Shown here piece by piece: positions 20,502 through 32,127 of a stretch of 64,000 bases of DNA. The stretch spans positions 1,364,001 through 1,428,000 of the forward strand of contig NW_020167521.1 of NCBI RefSeq assembly GCF_001641265.1, given 5' to 3'. The stretch's first letter is position 1, and every line of letters starts with the position of its first letter. The position numbers and the translations under genes are program-made. The notes beneath the pieces are model-generated. The model was not told the DNA's origin, did not search any database, and saw only the letters and a list, made by a program, of their open reading frames with translations. The DNA comes from Pseudogymnoascus destructans. Its lineage: Eukaryota > Ascomycota > Leotiomycetes > Thelebolales > Thelebolaceae.

Positions 20502-21844
20502 GGTATGGATATGGATGTATGAGTATCACGCACAACAACTGTATTGTCTGGAGTTGGTTAAGGCCATGGCTTGGAGAAAGGAGTAGTTGGGAAAATTATC
20601 AGTCCCAAAGTTATCATCATGAAGGAAGAGCTGTTAAAAAGGCACCTGTTGAAGGCAAAAGTATATCCTACTTGTACCGCTCAAATCCCGAGAAAGGGAG
20701 TGTGTATAACAGCAATGAAGGAGCAACGAATAGCTTATAGACTCTATTCCTTACTTATCAGTTTACAGTAACTATGCATAAAAAGAGGCTTATAATCACT
20801 GTGAAATACAATCCCTACAGTAGACCCTCTAAGCAAGCTAGTTATTTAAAAGCCCAATAAGGGCGATAAGTTCCATTGGTGATCTAGCTCCGGTCTTATG
20901 TCCCTAGTGCCTCAGGTCCAGAACTCGGCGATTGTGGCGGAACTAGTTCCCAGCCACTCTCAAGAGCGATGTTCGATACCCAGAAATTCGTGGGAAGTAT
21001 GTCTACATCGGATGATGTATGACTCACTTGGACGACGGACCAAGTATTTATTCCCAAGAGTCCGCTTCCTCGACTTCTGGAAATAAAGAAGCTAGAACTC
21101 GTCAAATTTAGAGTTTCGAAGCAAACTACGCTAGCAATCACCGACTAGAGCACCCATGTGTCCATGCGCCTAAACCCGCTTTAATCCTTGCAGCTTCTCG
21201 ATTTAGGATCATGCCATCTACTGATCCACGTCCACCATGGGATTATGGCGCTTTCGAAGGACTTATATCTTTCACTGTCTACTTCATTGTCTTTGTTCTT
21301 AGATTCAAAGGTAGCTAGATATATTTGTGAATATTTCGTACTCCCAACACCCACGACAAACCCCAGCAACTTCACGAGTACACAGAGAGCATGTAGTGAT
21401 GAATCTCGCATTTAGTATTTCTCAAAAAGCGCGTGTGTATGCCCAGCTTCCATACATACAAGTATCCCCCGTCCGATTCATCGGGCGACACCATCAGTGC
21501 TAAAAAAGCAAAATAGCAAACTAAAACCCACAAAAGCAGTTTACATAGAAAATCACCCCCCTTTCATGTTATCCCAGCCAATAGTCCCAGATTAAAAACA
21601 AAAGCAAATCCTTGCCCCCACCGTCGCTTGCAACCAACCCCAGCCACTTCGCCCTTTTTGTGGTGCTACTATGAGCCCAGGCTTTGAATATCGCATAACA
21701 AAATATTTCGGACGCTTCAGTTGTGAGGCAGCCCTTCGCCAGTAAAAACGCCCCCCCAAATTCCGTCCTTCCGTCATAAAAGCCGTTAATGAATTATATA
21801 TACTCTCTCTCCTTCCATTCCCCAAACTGACTTCGGATCAGTCT
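20502..21844. other. intergenic stretch between convergent genes
   Basis: About 1.3 kb separate the Cus2-like and Zn2Cys6 stop codons. A short open stretch at about 20896-21086 has no recognised homologue. No repeats or RNA genes are evident. Part will be 3' UTR. Confidence 0.5.
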
Positions 21845-24837
21845 TCAAGGAGCCCGCCCTTCCCACGGACCCATATCCATCGGCCCAATACTCATCAGCT
21901 CTCTCAACATCCCCTCCCCAATCGGCGTCAGCGCCGTCGCAATCTCCCACTGCGCGCCCGCGAACCCCGCGCCGCGCCCCCGCGACCCCGCCATCGTGTA
22001 TCCTATCCCGCCCTGATTCTGCAGCGCAGGAATATACCCCTCGCCGCGCTGCTGCTGGTAGAACCCCTGTGCGGCGCCGTTCTGGTGCTGCTCGGGAATC
22101 CCGGCGTTGTGGCTCGCGACGGGTGACGTCTCGAAGGAGCTGCGGCCTGAGCCCTTCGCTGGTGCGAGGTTGGCGGGGCGGTGGCCGTCGGAGGGGGCGG
22201 TGGAGGAGGGTGTGGGGCGGTCGGAGACGGCGGCGTCGCCGGAGGAGAGGTCCATTTCCATCTCGGACGTGAAGTGGCGTTGCATGCCGTAGGTGGTGTC
22301 GTTGGTGTTGGGGAGGACGACGAGGCCGGGCATGCTGCCTAGGTTTGTGCCGGCGCCGGGGCGGCTGGGGAAGCCACGGTCGGCGGGGACCCAGGGTATC
22401 CCGATATTGGTGTAGCCACTGAAGGTCGGGGGTGCTCGGTCGGAGGTTATGGGAGGACCGGAGGTAGTGGTTGCGGGTGCGGTGGAGGTGGAGGTGGTTG
22501 GGGAGTTGGGTTGCGCGCTGGTGACGACGTCGTCGACGATCTTGAGGAAGTTGCATGGGTCGGTGCCATTACCGTGATGATCTTTGAAGATTTGCGCTTG
22601 GGGGTTCTGTGGGGCGTTAGTATTTGGGTTTAATTGTGGTGTGAGCAGTGGGGAGGGTGGTTACATTTAAGTGTCCGTTGATAAGGACCTTATATTTTGG
22701 ATCTCGCAGTCCGAGGCTCTCCAGGTCGACATCGAGCTGAACGAGGAATGACTCGGTGAGCGGGTTCTTAGCTTTCATTGCGTTCATGGCAGCCAGCAGG
22801 AATCGCAGTGCGTCGCCCGTCGTGTTGTCCTCCGGTCGGCTCTTAAGATACTGCACGAAGACACGCGCAGCAACGTAGAGACAGAAGGAGATAAAGGGGT
22901 TCATCTATGCAAGTTAGTATTCGTAATGTTCTTTCTGGTGGAGGGGAGGGGCCCATACAGCTGACAGATCTAGGTGGGAGATCATGCGCATGATACCCGC
23001 GATCTCATTCGCAGCATTAATGCAGCGCATCTTACTCTCCTTGCTTACCGACGCCGGGAGGTGATTCTTATCTGCTTTATATACAGCTGCCTGGTGCAGA
23101 CAGATAGTCGAGGTGTGGATATTCATGTTCGCATACACGATATTCGGGCTGTGAATATTTGGGTTGTTTGCGTTCGATACTTTGAGGTGCTCAGGTAGCT
23201 TTAACGACGTGTTCAGCAATATATTGTCCAGCTGTCTATGACGCTTCCAGAACTCGCCGTTGAGGTCGGAATCGAGCTCATTGGCGTCGGGGCGGTGAAG
23301 GTGCACGAGGTTGCGGCCAAAGAGGGCCGCCATCAAGGCGATGCTGCCGAACGCGGAGAGTTTTTCTGCGCCGTTGGGGCCGAATGCTTCGGACAGCGAG
23401 GTGGTCTGCTCCGGCTTGCTCTTCTCAAAAGCCTCCTCTGACGCGGGAAGATTGGTGAGAACGTCCCTCTCATCGATGGTCATCGGCCACCCAGTGCCTA
23501 TACTGGCGTACCGGTCCTCGGCAAATGCCATCCAGAATGTCCTGCGCCGTTCTTCCCGCTCCGTCCAGTCCCGTGCCGGTGGGAGGCATTGCTTAACGTC
23601 CAGTCCTTCTCCGTCCAACCTGTGTAGGCCCATCCTGCTAATGTTAGATTTGCGACCCCCTATCTTCAATGTCGTGACTTACATCTGACATAATCTAATA
23701 CCCGAGCCAGTACTCATCCATGCCCTTGGGAAATACATCATCTTGAACTCGTACGTGCTTAGAAGGATATGAGTCTGCGCGTGGCCGACGGATATCAAAT
23801 GCTCGCCGTGTCCCTTCAGGTAGTCCTGCTCAACGTATTTGCGAGATCTCTGGTAGAAGTGGTCTTTCAGGCCCAAGAATTTGTCTGTGACGGAACACGC
23901 CAGTGTCCACATCGCGTATCGCAGACAAACTGGAGGCCGTTGATTCGGAGCACTTGTGTGGCATAAGCTTCCATACCAATCGGAATCACGCCAACCACGA
24001 AATTTGGCGTGGACAGAAATACGATGGGTAGACTTACAGGTTCATAGCCGCCAAATAACGATACTTATGTATCATTGGCACAGAGGGGTGTATCTTTTCG
24101 AAATAAATCCGGTGCAACTCATCAATCGTGTCCTGCGGCGGCAGCGGCTCATCGAGGCCCAATCCGATCATCTCCCATGTAAACGTCGGGTCCATTGTCA
24201 TCCCCCCCATATTCAAGTTCGGATCAAAAGCGAGTTCCTCCATGCCCGGCTGGGGCGAATCGCCGGGGTAGTGCCAGCGCTCGTGATCTCGGTCGTTGAC
24301 AACAGCAATATCTGGGTTGTTGACGCCGAAATCTGCATTCGCTGTCACAAGCATGGCCCGAGTGCTCGTATGGGTGTTCGCGGCGGTAAAGGCTGAGCGT
24401 GCTAGGTCGGGGCTCTTCGCTGCTGAGGGGTCGCGCGTTTTAAGCAACTCCTCGACTTGCTCTAAAGGTAGAAGTTAGATGGGTAGCATATGTATGGGTG
24501 GGGCCGGCATACTCAGTCTCTCCTCGAGGGCCTTCACATATCCTCGTTTTGGGCCGCTCTTGCGTCGAACCTCGTCGTAGGCGCAGTCGTGGTGGAGGCG
24601 CTTGCAGGTCGAGCAGCTAGGCTTGCTGCCGTCGCACTTTAGCTTTCTCTTCCTGCATATTACACATGCTATCCGCTTTATGGAGGGTGTGCCGCTGCCT
24701 GCGTTGTTCCCCTTGGGAGAGGTTGGGTCATCGGTACTTCTGCGACGCTTGTGCGATGACTGTCCGGCCGTGGACGTATTAACAGAGTCGAAGGTAGGGT
24801 TGGAGTAGGTGTCGGGGGAGGTGTTCGACGAGGACAT
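21845..24837 (-). CDS. Zn2Cys6 transcription factor with fungal-specific regulatory domain
   Basis: Six exons (24837-24513, 24461-24038, 23952-23683, 23634-22959, 22904-22665, 22606-21845) encode 898 aa, all with GT-AG introns of consistent phase. The zinc cluster near residues 56-84 reads CVICRKRKLKCDGSKPSC then CKRLHHDC, giving six Cys, and is followed by the linker RRKSGPKRGYVKALEERL. The central Fungal_trans region includes FEKIHPSVPMIHKYRYLA, RPPVCLRYAMWTLA, LCQMMGLHRLDGEG and REERRRTFWMAF. The Ser/Pro/Gly-rich C-terminal ~250 residues look disordered and could be an activation region. It would bind CGG-type half-sites in the nucleus. The target pathway cannot be read from the sequence, and the neighbours give no clue. 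Confidence 0.9.
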
Positions 24838-26087
24838 TGTGGGTGATGGTGCTGACTATCTGTGGTGGGGGTCTATCCCTGAGAGTGTCTATGATCGGGA
24901 TTCGGTCTGTACTGCACCGGCGACCCTAAGACAGTGCATCTGCGAACTCGAGTGCATGAATGAAGGCGGCGCGTGTCCGCAATATGCTCGTCGGTGAGGA
25001 TTTATGGTTCGCTGTTTGGGGGGTTCCTTCAACAAGCCCCCAACGGAGTCGGAGACTATAGGTAGCGAGGGTGATGTATGAGCGACCACGGACGGAAGGG
25101 CGCACAGCGGTTTCGAGGGTTTCGAGGGTTTCGAGGGTTTCGAGAATGTCGTGGAAGGAACGAGCGCGATTCCTTTACGGTGGTGATGAATCTCGGTGGA
25201 TGGATGGCTGGAAGAGGGCGGCATGAAGGCCTGTATAAAGTATGAAAGCCTGTCTAACGGCCTCTGGTAGAAGCGAGATACATGCGAGTAGGAATTAATT
25301 TAAGCAGGCATTAACCATTAACCATACAAAAGGCATAACTTATTAAAACATAGAAAGAGTGCATCCTACTGCAAACCACTAACTTACAACTTAACTTACT
25401 CCATTTGTGACCAAGGGGCGGCTGAGTGACAAATCAATTGGCTGGGGTAGGGGACCTCCAACACACCACCGAGGGACACTAAGTTACCTTGGCGGAATAT
25501 CACATCACCTATTTTTGTAGCGGTCGTATATCCTCCGACACCCATACACTCATCCCTTCCTCCCTCCTGTCAAACACCGCGTCCGAGTCAAGAGGGGATA
25601 TTTGATCTGATGCCATGGGTTTAGACCGTCGTGAGACAGGCCAAGCGAGTCAGTAGAGCATTCCGCCGCCGCTGACATGCAACCCCAGCCAGGTCCTATC
25701 CAGCAATCCGCGACCCGGACACCCAGAATCGCATGGCGCCGCCGCGGACGGGGGGCTTCCTCGCGCCCAAACGCGTATGGGACCCGTTCCAAAGTGGGTT
25801 GCGTAGGCACCGACCTGATGATGATCCTAGATATGCTTACTGCCCTCGCAGCCCTGTGCCCGCCATGGTAGGATAGACGGGCGAGGCTGACCAGGCTTGA
25901 GATACTTGCCAAGGGCCGTTCCTCCCCGCTTGACCGCCAGATGGACCTCTTTACCCTTACTCGCTGCGCCTATCCGTTTCCATCTCCATCACTCATGCCC
26001 ATTACAAATGTCGCCTTCTTTGGCCTGGAGGCTATCAAGGAGTGCGAGCTTGGACGAATTTAAGATGCCGATGTCTAATATTTAAGG
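24838..26087. other. intergenic stretch with a short TTCGAGGGT repeat
   Basis: This is the region upstream of the Zn2Cys6 gene and of the kinase pseudogene. Three and a half copies of TTCGAGGGT lie at 25112-25144. Short open frames around 25550-25912 have no recognisable features. The sequence probably includes the regulator's promoter. Confidence 0.5.
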
Positions 26088-27391
26088 TTGTAGGGACAGA
26101 GTGGGATGCGAGCCTGCGAAATAGGCTATTTCCGTGGCTAAGGCCGGGAAAAGGCGTGTTTCCAAGTTATGATTATACAATTGGCGGCTATCACCCTACC
26201 ATCATCGCGGACTGTTTCCACGATGGCCGATACGAGGTTGTCCACAAGCTTGGGTTTGGTGGTTATCCAACGATTTGGCTAGCCCGTGACAAACGCCTGC
26301 AACGCTATGTATCATTGAAGATCTTCGTTGCTAGTGAATCTTCAAAAAGCACTGAAGGCAGTATTCTCCGGATGCTCCGTAGCGACGACTCGACGCACCT
26401 AGGGCAGCGGTTCATTCCACGTTTACTCGACGAGTTTTCATTCGATGGCCCTAACGGGCATCACGTTTGCCTCGTACATACTGAGACTGCAAGGTCCATC
26501 GCCGCTCAGCTCATCATGGGGGTTTCCTATCTGCACTCCCGTGGATTATGTCGTGGTGGTAGGTTTTAAATCCACAAGCTTCATAGCTACATGTCCCACG
26601 GTTCTCACTCTGTCCAGATCTACACACGCGAAACTTCCTCCTATGCGGTCCAGATTTAGACTGTCTCAGTCACAACGAGCTCTACAATCGTTACCGCCTA
26701 GACAAGGCTCCCGTCATGAGGGTTGATGGCGCGGCAGTTGAACCTCACGCACCGCCATATGCTGTTTACCCAATGCACATCAAGATGCCGGCAGTTACGA
26801 TATCCGGCTATGGGACCTCATTCGTGGTTGCAATCAAGCTATCCCCCAAGCTTCATACACCTGCTCTCTACCTTCCCCCCGAAGACTTCTTCAACGACCC
26901 CATCACTCAAGCTGCCGACATCTGGACACTCGCCGTCAATCTCTACGAAGTCCTGCTCTCTTGGAAACATTTGGCTGGGACCGAGATGATATAATAGCTG
27001 AAATGGTAATTACGCTTGGCTCGCCGCCCGCTCGCTGGTGGGATGCATGGGAGCATCGCAATGAATTCTTTGAGTCCGACGGCTCCTGGGTTCGTGATAT
27101 GAAGAGGATTTACACGCCTGTGTTCCGACCTCTGAACCAGCGTATGTGGGACATGGGACGTGGCGAGGCGCCTGAATCATGCCAGTGGGATGTGAAAGGG
27201 GGAGAGATGCAGGCGTTGGAGTAGTTACTGAGGGGTTTAATGGCTTTGGACCTGCGGAGAGGTTGACGGCGGAGCAGCTCATGGAGCCAGAGTATATGGT
27301 GAAGTGGGCAATGCCGGCTTGGAAGAGACAACTAAAGAGACGTGGGGGCCTGCTTGGAATAATGGGTGCTTCGCCGGCTCAATATCACTAA
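26088..27391 (+). pseudogene. broken SRPK-like protein kinase
   Basis: The N-lobe reads YEVVHKLGFGGYPTIWLARD (a Gly-rich loop) and RYVSLKIFVA (the VAIK-type Lys). About 35 residues of the hinge region are missing after CLVH. A GTAGGT...CCAG intron (26559-26617) joins to the catalytic loop, which reads RGDLHTRNFLL where HGDLHTRNLLL is usual. ADIWTLAVNLYEVL follows. A one-base shift near 26965 moves reading to DRDDIIAEMVITLGSPPARWW. An in-frame TAG at 27222-27224 and a further shift near 27253 precede ERLTAEQLMEPEYMVKW. The family is a large, rapidly turning-over group of fungal kinases. With at least four lesions this copy should be dead. Confidence 0.82.
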
Positions 27392-27604
27392 CTCAAGATA
27401 ATTGGGCATCCCATCCGCTATGCCAAACAAAGCTTGGGATTTACTTTATTTCTACTCTCAATCATGCTAATAGGAATATATGATGTGCAAAACAAGACAG
27501 CCTGATAGCTGTCGTTCGATCATACTTTCTACCGCCGCACACCCTCTCTCAACTTCTCCTCGCCACCTCTCATGTGTCTTCTCAAAAGGCTCTCCTTCAA
27601 AAGC

Positions 27605-28813
27605 CTACCATAACACGTGCTCCCTAGCTGCAAGCCCGGCCTGCACAGGTCCATTGCTGTTGTACGCGGGGGTTGTATAATTCCTCTCTCCAAGAGGCCA
27701 AATCCCCTCCTGGCGCAACTCCGTATTGGCATAGTGGTCATTCTGTACCGGCATTCTTTGGCCACCAATTCCATCGTCATGATTCACCGCGGTGTCCCCG
27801 GAGACACTCCGCGCGTGCTTAAGTCTGGGTCTTCCGCTCTCATAATGGCCAGGAATGGTACCGCTCTCCTGTGGTACCTCGTCTTCGCCGCAGTCCTGGC
27901 CGGGGTTACAGGTCTGGTAGCGCATGCTGTTCAGCAGTTTATAGAAGCCCGCTGCGAGGAGGGCGCCGAGAAGCGGCCCGACGAGGTAGATCCAGAAGTA
28001 GTCTGGGAAGTGGCGGCTCACGACTGCTGGGCCGAGGGAACGGGCGAAGTTGAGGGAACCACCAGTGAAGTAGATGCCTATTCTCACACGTTAGACAGCT
28101 GCCATACGGACATGGTTGGGTCGGCACAAACCGCAGAGTTCGCCCAGGAAGAAGGCAAGTCCGATCCCAACAGGAGCTAAGAATGTCGACCTGTGCTTGA
28201 CCACCGCGAGCATGATGACCACGAACACCAGCTGCGCAGTCAGGAACATTTCGATGAACAGCCCCTGGACTATCGACGCTCCTCCACCCAGAGTTGTTTC
28301 CACATTGAGTGGTCCCGGGAAGAGGGCAGACACCACCGCCGCAGCACAGATCCCTCCAAGTATCTGAGCAACTAAGACGAGGAGGGCGCGCATGGCTGGC
28401 ATCCCACCAACAAGGAACAACGCAAGCGTCACCTTTTTAACATCAGCTCAGCCCAGCACGTAGTTCTGGAGGAAGGAAACTCATACCGAAGGGTTAAACA
28501 GCCCACCCGTGATCCGATAAAACGCCCACACGTTCACTGTTAAGGAGAAGCCAGAACATAGCGAAGCAAAGAGAATGTTCGACGTATTCGGCGGGGCGCC
28601 ATCTTTAGGCTTGGGTGTGTTGGAAATCTGGGTGCCGACGAAGGACCAGGAGAGGAAGAGGAAGGTGCCGACGAACTCTCCGATCACGGCGACGGTGTTG
28701 TTGCGCGTGTCGTCGGCGAGACCGAGTATGCCCAGCTGTTCTTTATGCTTTCTTCTCGTGGAGGAGACGTTGTCGTTGCCGCCGCTCGATATTCGGGAGG
28801 AGAACAAGTTCAT
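27605..28813 (-). CDS. aquaporin/aquaglyceroporin-family channel with altered NPA motifs
   Basis: Three exons (28813-28487, 28432-28132, 28077-27605) encode 366 aa with six predicted membrane helices. Helix 1 is TVAVIGEFVGTFLFLSWSFV. The first half-helix has NPS where NPA is usual (GGLFNPSVTLALF), split by an intron exactly after NPS. The second has NFA (GGSLNFARSLGP). Arg after the second motif, the selectivity-filter Arg, is kept. Long hydrophilic N- and C-terminal tails are typical of fungal members. The family passes water, glycerol or other small neutral solutes through plasma or internal membranes. Changed NPA residues could alter selectivity or gating. The second intron has a GTTTGT donor. 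The coding frame is intact. Confidence 0.87.
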
Positions 28814-29552
28814 CGTGATAGCGACGGTGTTGTGTAGTACTGTTATGGGTACGTTGGAGCACAGAACGACTGTTGACAGGCTGTATGACCCTTATACGAA
28901 CAGCCAGGGCAGACTCCATCACGTTAAAGCTCCTTTGAGGCAACGTCATCCTGGATTATGGCGCATCGGTGATAGATAGTTGTAGCTGAGTTGTCATTCG
29001 TGGATCCATTCTTATGTGAGGTTGCCTGGAGGCTATAGCTATGGGGCAATTCTCAAGAAACCTGTACCAAACTCTCGTAACATCTCTATAGCGGTGGCAC
29101 GTCATGGAAGCGTCGACCTGAGCGGCCTCACTTGGATAACCTCGACTTGGGTATCTGTCACGAGCAGCATCACGTGCGGACTCCAATCACCTGCGCTGCA
29201 GTGCCAGTCTTCTGCCAAGGCTCTCTTATAGTATCACGGCCCAGCTAGCTTACGTGACAGAGGGATATATCTCTGGCAGAGGGGCCGATAGAGCTCTAGA
29301 TCACAATAATCTCGGCGGTCTAGAGCCATATCGATCTTCAATATAGTGGTAAAACCATTTGATTTGGTTTACCCGAAGTCCCCAAAGTTTCAGATGGGTT
29401 ATGTCATTCTAAAACAGGCCGTCTGGTTGTATAGATTATAGCCACCAGCTACTGACGACAACAATAATAACGAATAATAAAATGCTACATTCCATCTGTT
29501 GTATCGTGTCAAACATTATCTCTTATTTATTGCTATTTCACTGAATAGCAAT
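28814..29552. other. intergenic stretch, left edge of the AT-rich island
   Basis: The first ~400 bp is likely the aquaporin promoter. From about 29250 the sequence becomes AT-rich. No coding sequence is recognised. Confidence 0.5.
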
Positions 29553-30003
29553 AAGACTCGCGCGCAATCTTCAAGAGGTAGATTGAGAATCCGTGACGTC
29601 CAGAGGACAATAATATTGACATTGTGAAATATAGATGGTTTTTTTCGGAGTCCAAACCGCCTGCTTAATCTCACTGCACCCAAGAGCTAAATTCCCTTAA
29701 GTCTCTTCAGACAATGTAGTTGTCCCAGAAGGCCAAGCTTTTTTTAGTCTATTCTTAAATAAATCTAGCTGCAACTTCCCTTAACTTCATGACGGCACGG
29801 GTGCTATATCAAGTAAGCGTTGTTTAAAATATGAGGTTCAGCCACTGTCGTTCTTCCTATCGTGGAGCTGGACCTCTTAGTTTGCTGGCAATCATATGAT
29901 CTCAAAGTATGTCTGGGTTTCCCGTTGAGTCTACAATGTCAATATTATTGTCCTCTGGACGTCACGGATTCTCAATCTACCTCTTGAAGATTGCGCGAGT
30001 CTT
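29553..30003. repeat. long inverted repeat, 73/71-bp arms
   Basis: The arm at 29553-29625 and the arm at 29933-30003 are inverted copies that differ by one 2-bp indel (GCGCGCGAGT against GCGCGAGT). The 307-bp interior is AT-rich and without a gene. The arrangement fits a foldback or MITE-like non-autonomous element, but no clear target duplication flanks it. A transcript through it would form a long hairpin. Confidence 0.82.
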
Positions 30004-30149
30004 CGCTTTCACCAGTTTCATTTATAACCACAGCAGCGGGGCCACAGTCTACACCGGTTCATTGACTCGTCATCGAGTCTCGGGAGCGCAGCCGGCGGCC
30101 CAATAGATCCACATCTCGGACCCGGCACCTAACATACTGCAGTCATAAT

Positions 30150-30640
30150 CCGTTAAGTCGATAGCTCAGCTCCCGTAAATAATATCGAGATAGCGTAAAT
30201 ATTGAGATATCGAATTTCACGTGACATCTATATAAAATGAGGCTATTTACATAAACCAGCCATCTAAGGTTCCCTATGCCTTAGAATTGGCTACTATAAG
30301 CTCTAACTCTCTCTTAAACTTCTCAAAGAACCTTAAATACACTACTGCCTCCTAGATTCTATGAACTCAATCAGACGTTGTACAGCTTGATGTGCAGCTT
30401 ATGGGGTTAGCACAGACTGTGGATTAAACTCTTCATCCTGTTCTTAAGCCTTAGAATCTGGTATATATTGTACAATGACCTGCTCTAGCAGTATATCCTC
30501 CCCTATAGGCTCTGTAATGCTCTCCTCTATCATCTCTATGTCCTCCTCTACTAGATTTAAGAAGTTCAAGAGATCCTTAGCATTGCAGATGTGGCCAACT
30601 TGTTGTACTTGTTAATAAAGGTCATTTATATTAGGAATAG
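30150..30640 (-). pseudogene. decayed C-terminal end of a pogo/Tigger-type element
   Basis: On the minus strand, broken frames read like the acidic C-terminus of a pogo transposase (LNLVEEDIEMIEESITEPIG, then EFNPQSVLTP). Next, around 30165-30240, is a terminal-repeat-like stretch with repeated ATATCGAGAT/AATATTGAGATAT motifs. Stops and AT-rich bias are heavy, as expected of an old copy. Boundaries are approximate. Confidence 0.5.
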
Positions 30641-30796
30641 GGTGTATTAGAAGCTGAATTAGGCGTTAGAGAATTGTGCTTTTTCGAAAGCAGTTATAGA
30701 TAGTTATGTTTGTAACATCGTAAGTCTATGATCGAATGAGCCATCAAATGGCAAGTTGGACGTTCATTGCTTAGACAGGGTCTTTATGCTGTAAGG

Positions 30797-31101
30797 ATGC
30801 CTTCTCGTCTCTCACTCTAAGGAGCAGACTCTGAGCAGCTGCGGGGTCACATGTGATTATTTGGGTGGGCTAACCGAGTTGGATGGGTTTCAGGTACTTG
30901 AGGGAATTGACTCATGGGGTTCCCCCTTCATCTTTTTTGTATCCTTCGTAGTAGACCTATAGGTGTAAGGATGCCTCCGCCCTCAGTGATGGAAAGCATC
31001 AGAGTCGGGCAGGTTACGGTCACGTGGGGAGAGTTAGAGCAGGTTAGCCGAGTCGGACCCGTTTCAGGTACTTAAGGAGATTGACCCAACGGGGTTCCTC
31101 A
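30797..31101. repeat. two diverged direct repeats of about 135 bp
   Basis: Two related units begin with TAAGGATGCCT at about 30797 and 30967 and end with GTTTCAGGTACTT...TTGAC...GGGGTTCC before 30930 and 31100. They share blocks such as GGTTAGCCGAGT / GGCTAACCGAGT. The differences are mostly transitions. The second unit abuts the 5' LTR of the gypsy element. Confidence 0.6.
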
Positions 31102-32074
31102 TGTCATACTGACATTCGTTGCACTCAGTTTGCTATCAAACTCAAGAGCAAACTTGGAAATCTCCTCCTCAAACCTACAAGTCACTATACATATTTTGGC
31201 TTATCACACCAACAACAAGAGCAATACTACTCAACGATTGCTACAACCATCTATGATTCATTACACGTCATCACTCCTTAGTTACTGGGCCGATATTACC
31301 ACATAGCATATCTCTACAACCCTCTATGATTCATTACATGACATCACTCATACTACCACATGACATATCTCTACCAACTAGAGGCCTAGGAGCATGAACG
31401 ATAGCTCTAAAAGCTCCTACAAACCTCTATGATTCATTACATGTCATCGCTCTTTAGTTACCCACAAGATTGGTTAAGTTATGACATAATTTGTCTATGA
31501 CATAATTTGTCTATGACATAATTTGTCTATGACATAATTTGTCTATGACATAATTTGTCTATGACATAATTTGTCTATAGGGGTACTCTGACCTTGGACC
31601 TCCTTTTACTTCCTATAGGCTACGAACCTAAGAGATGGTTCTATGGGATTCTCTTACGTCGACTACAGTTACCAAGCCTGGTAATCATGGAAAGTCTTGG
31701 AAAATGAGAGAACTACACTCCTTTAGCATAAATAGGATTGCCCTTTCCTTAAGAAAGGGCAAGCAGACAATACAGTAAATCGACTATCACATACTTCCAC
31801 GTCTTTTCCAAGCTTCCAAGCATTCATCTTGTTACTCCTTGTTTCTGAAAAGTCAGTGAGGTGTTAACCTCTGACTTACCCCTGAGTTCCCAGACTCAAC
31901 ATTTGTTGCAACTTGTCTGAACCACTTCACTACATCACACACCTGATTGCTGCATTGTGGAATAGTCTAAGCTACAACCCTTTGGCTCTGTTTTCTAAGA
32001 CAGTGTGTTGTCTTAGTAAAATCATCCCTTCCTTGGGTGGCTAGATTCTCACATCTGGTGCACCCACCATTACA
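31102..32074 (+). repeat. 5' LTR with six 16-bp repeats
   Basis: The 973-bp LTR has TG...CA ends. At 31481-31576 it carries six consecutive copies of ATGACATAATTTGTCT, whereas the 3' LTR and the solo LTR have one. It also contains several direct copies of a CTCTATGATTCATTACA(C/T)GTCAT motif at about 31250-31450. Confidence 0.9.
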
Positions 32075-32127
32075 CCTTGTCTGCTTCCAAGCTTCAACTA
32101 TTTCTATAGCAGCACTTCGATACTACA

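Noticed and set aside
20896..21086. Possible short exon in the Cus2-Zn2Cys6 intergenic region
   Set aside because: No homologue recognised and no splice partners found.
7320..28813. Secondary-metabolite gene cluster around the Zn2Cys6 regulator
   Set aside because: No polyketide synthase, peptide synthetase, terpene cyclase or tailoring enzymes are near; the neighbours are housekeeping genes.
32075..32110. tRNA primer-binding site after the 5' LTR
   Set aside because: The sequence CCTTGTCTGCTTCC does not match a tRNA 3' end I can identify; a self-primed mechanism is possible but not shown.
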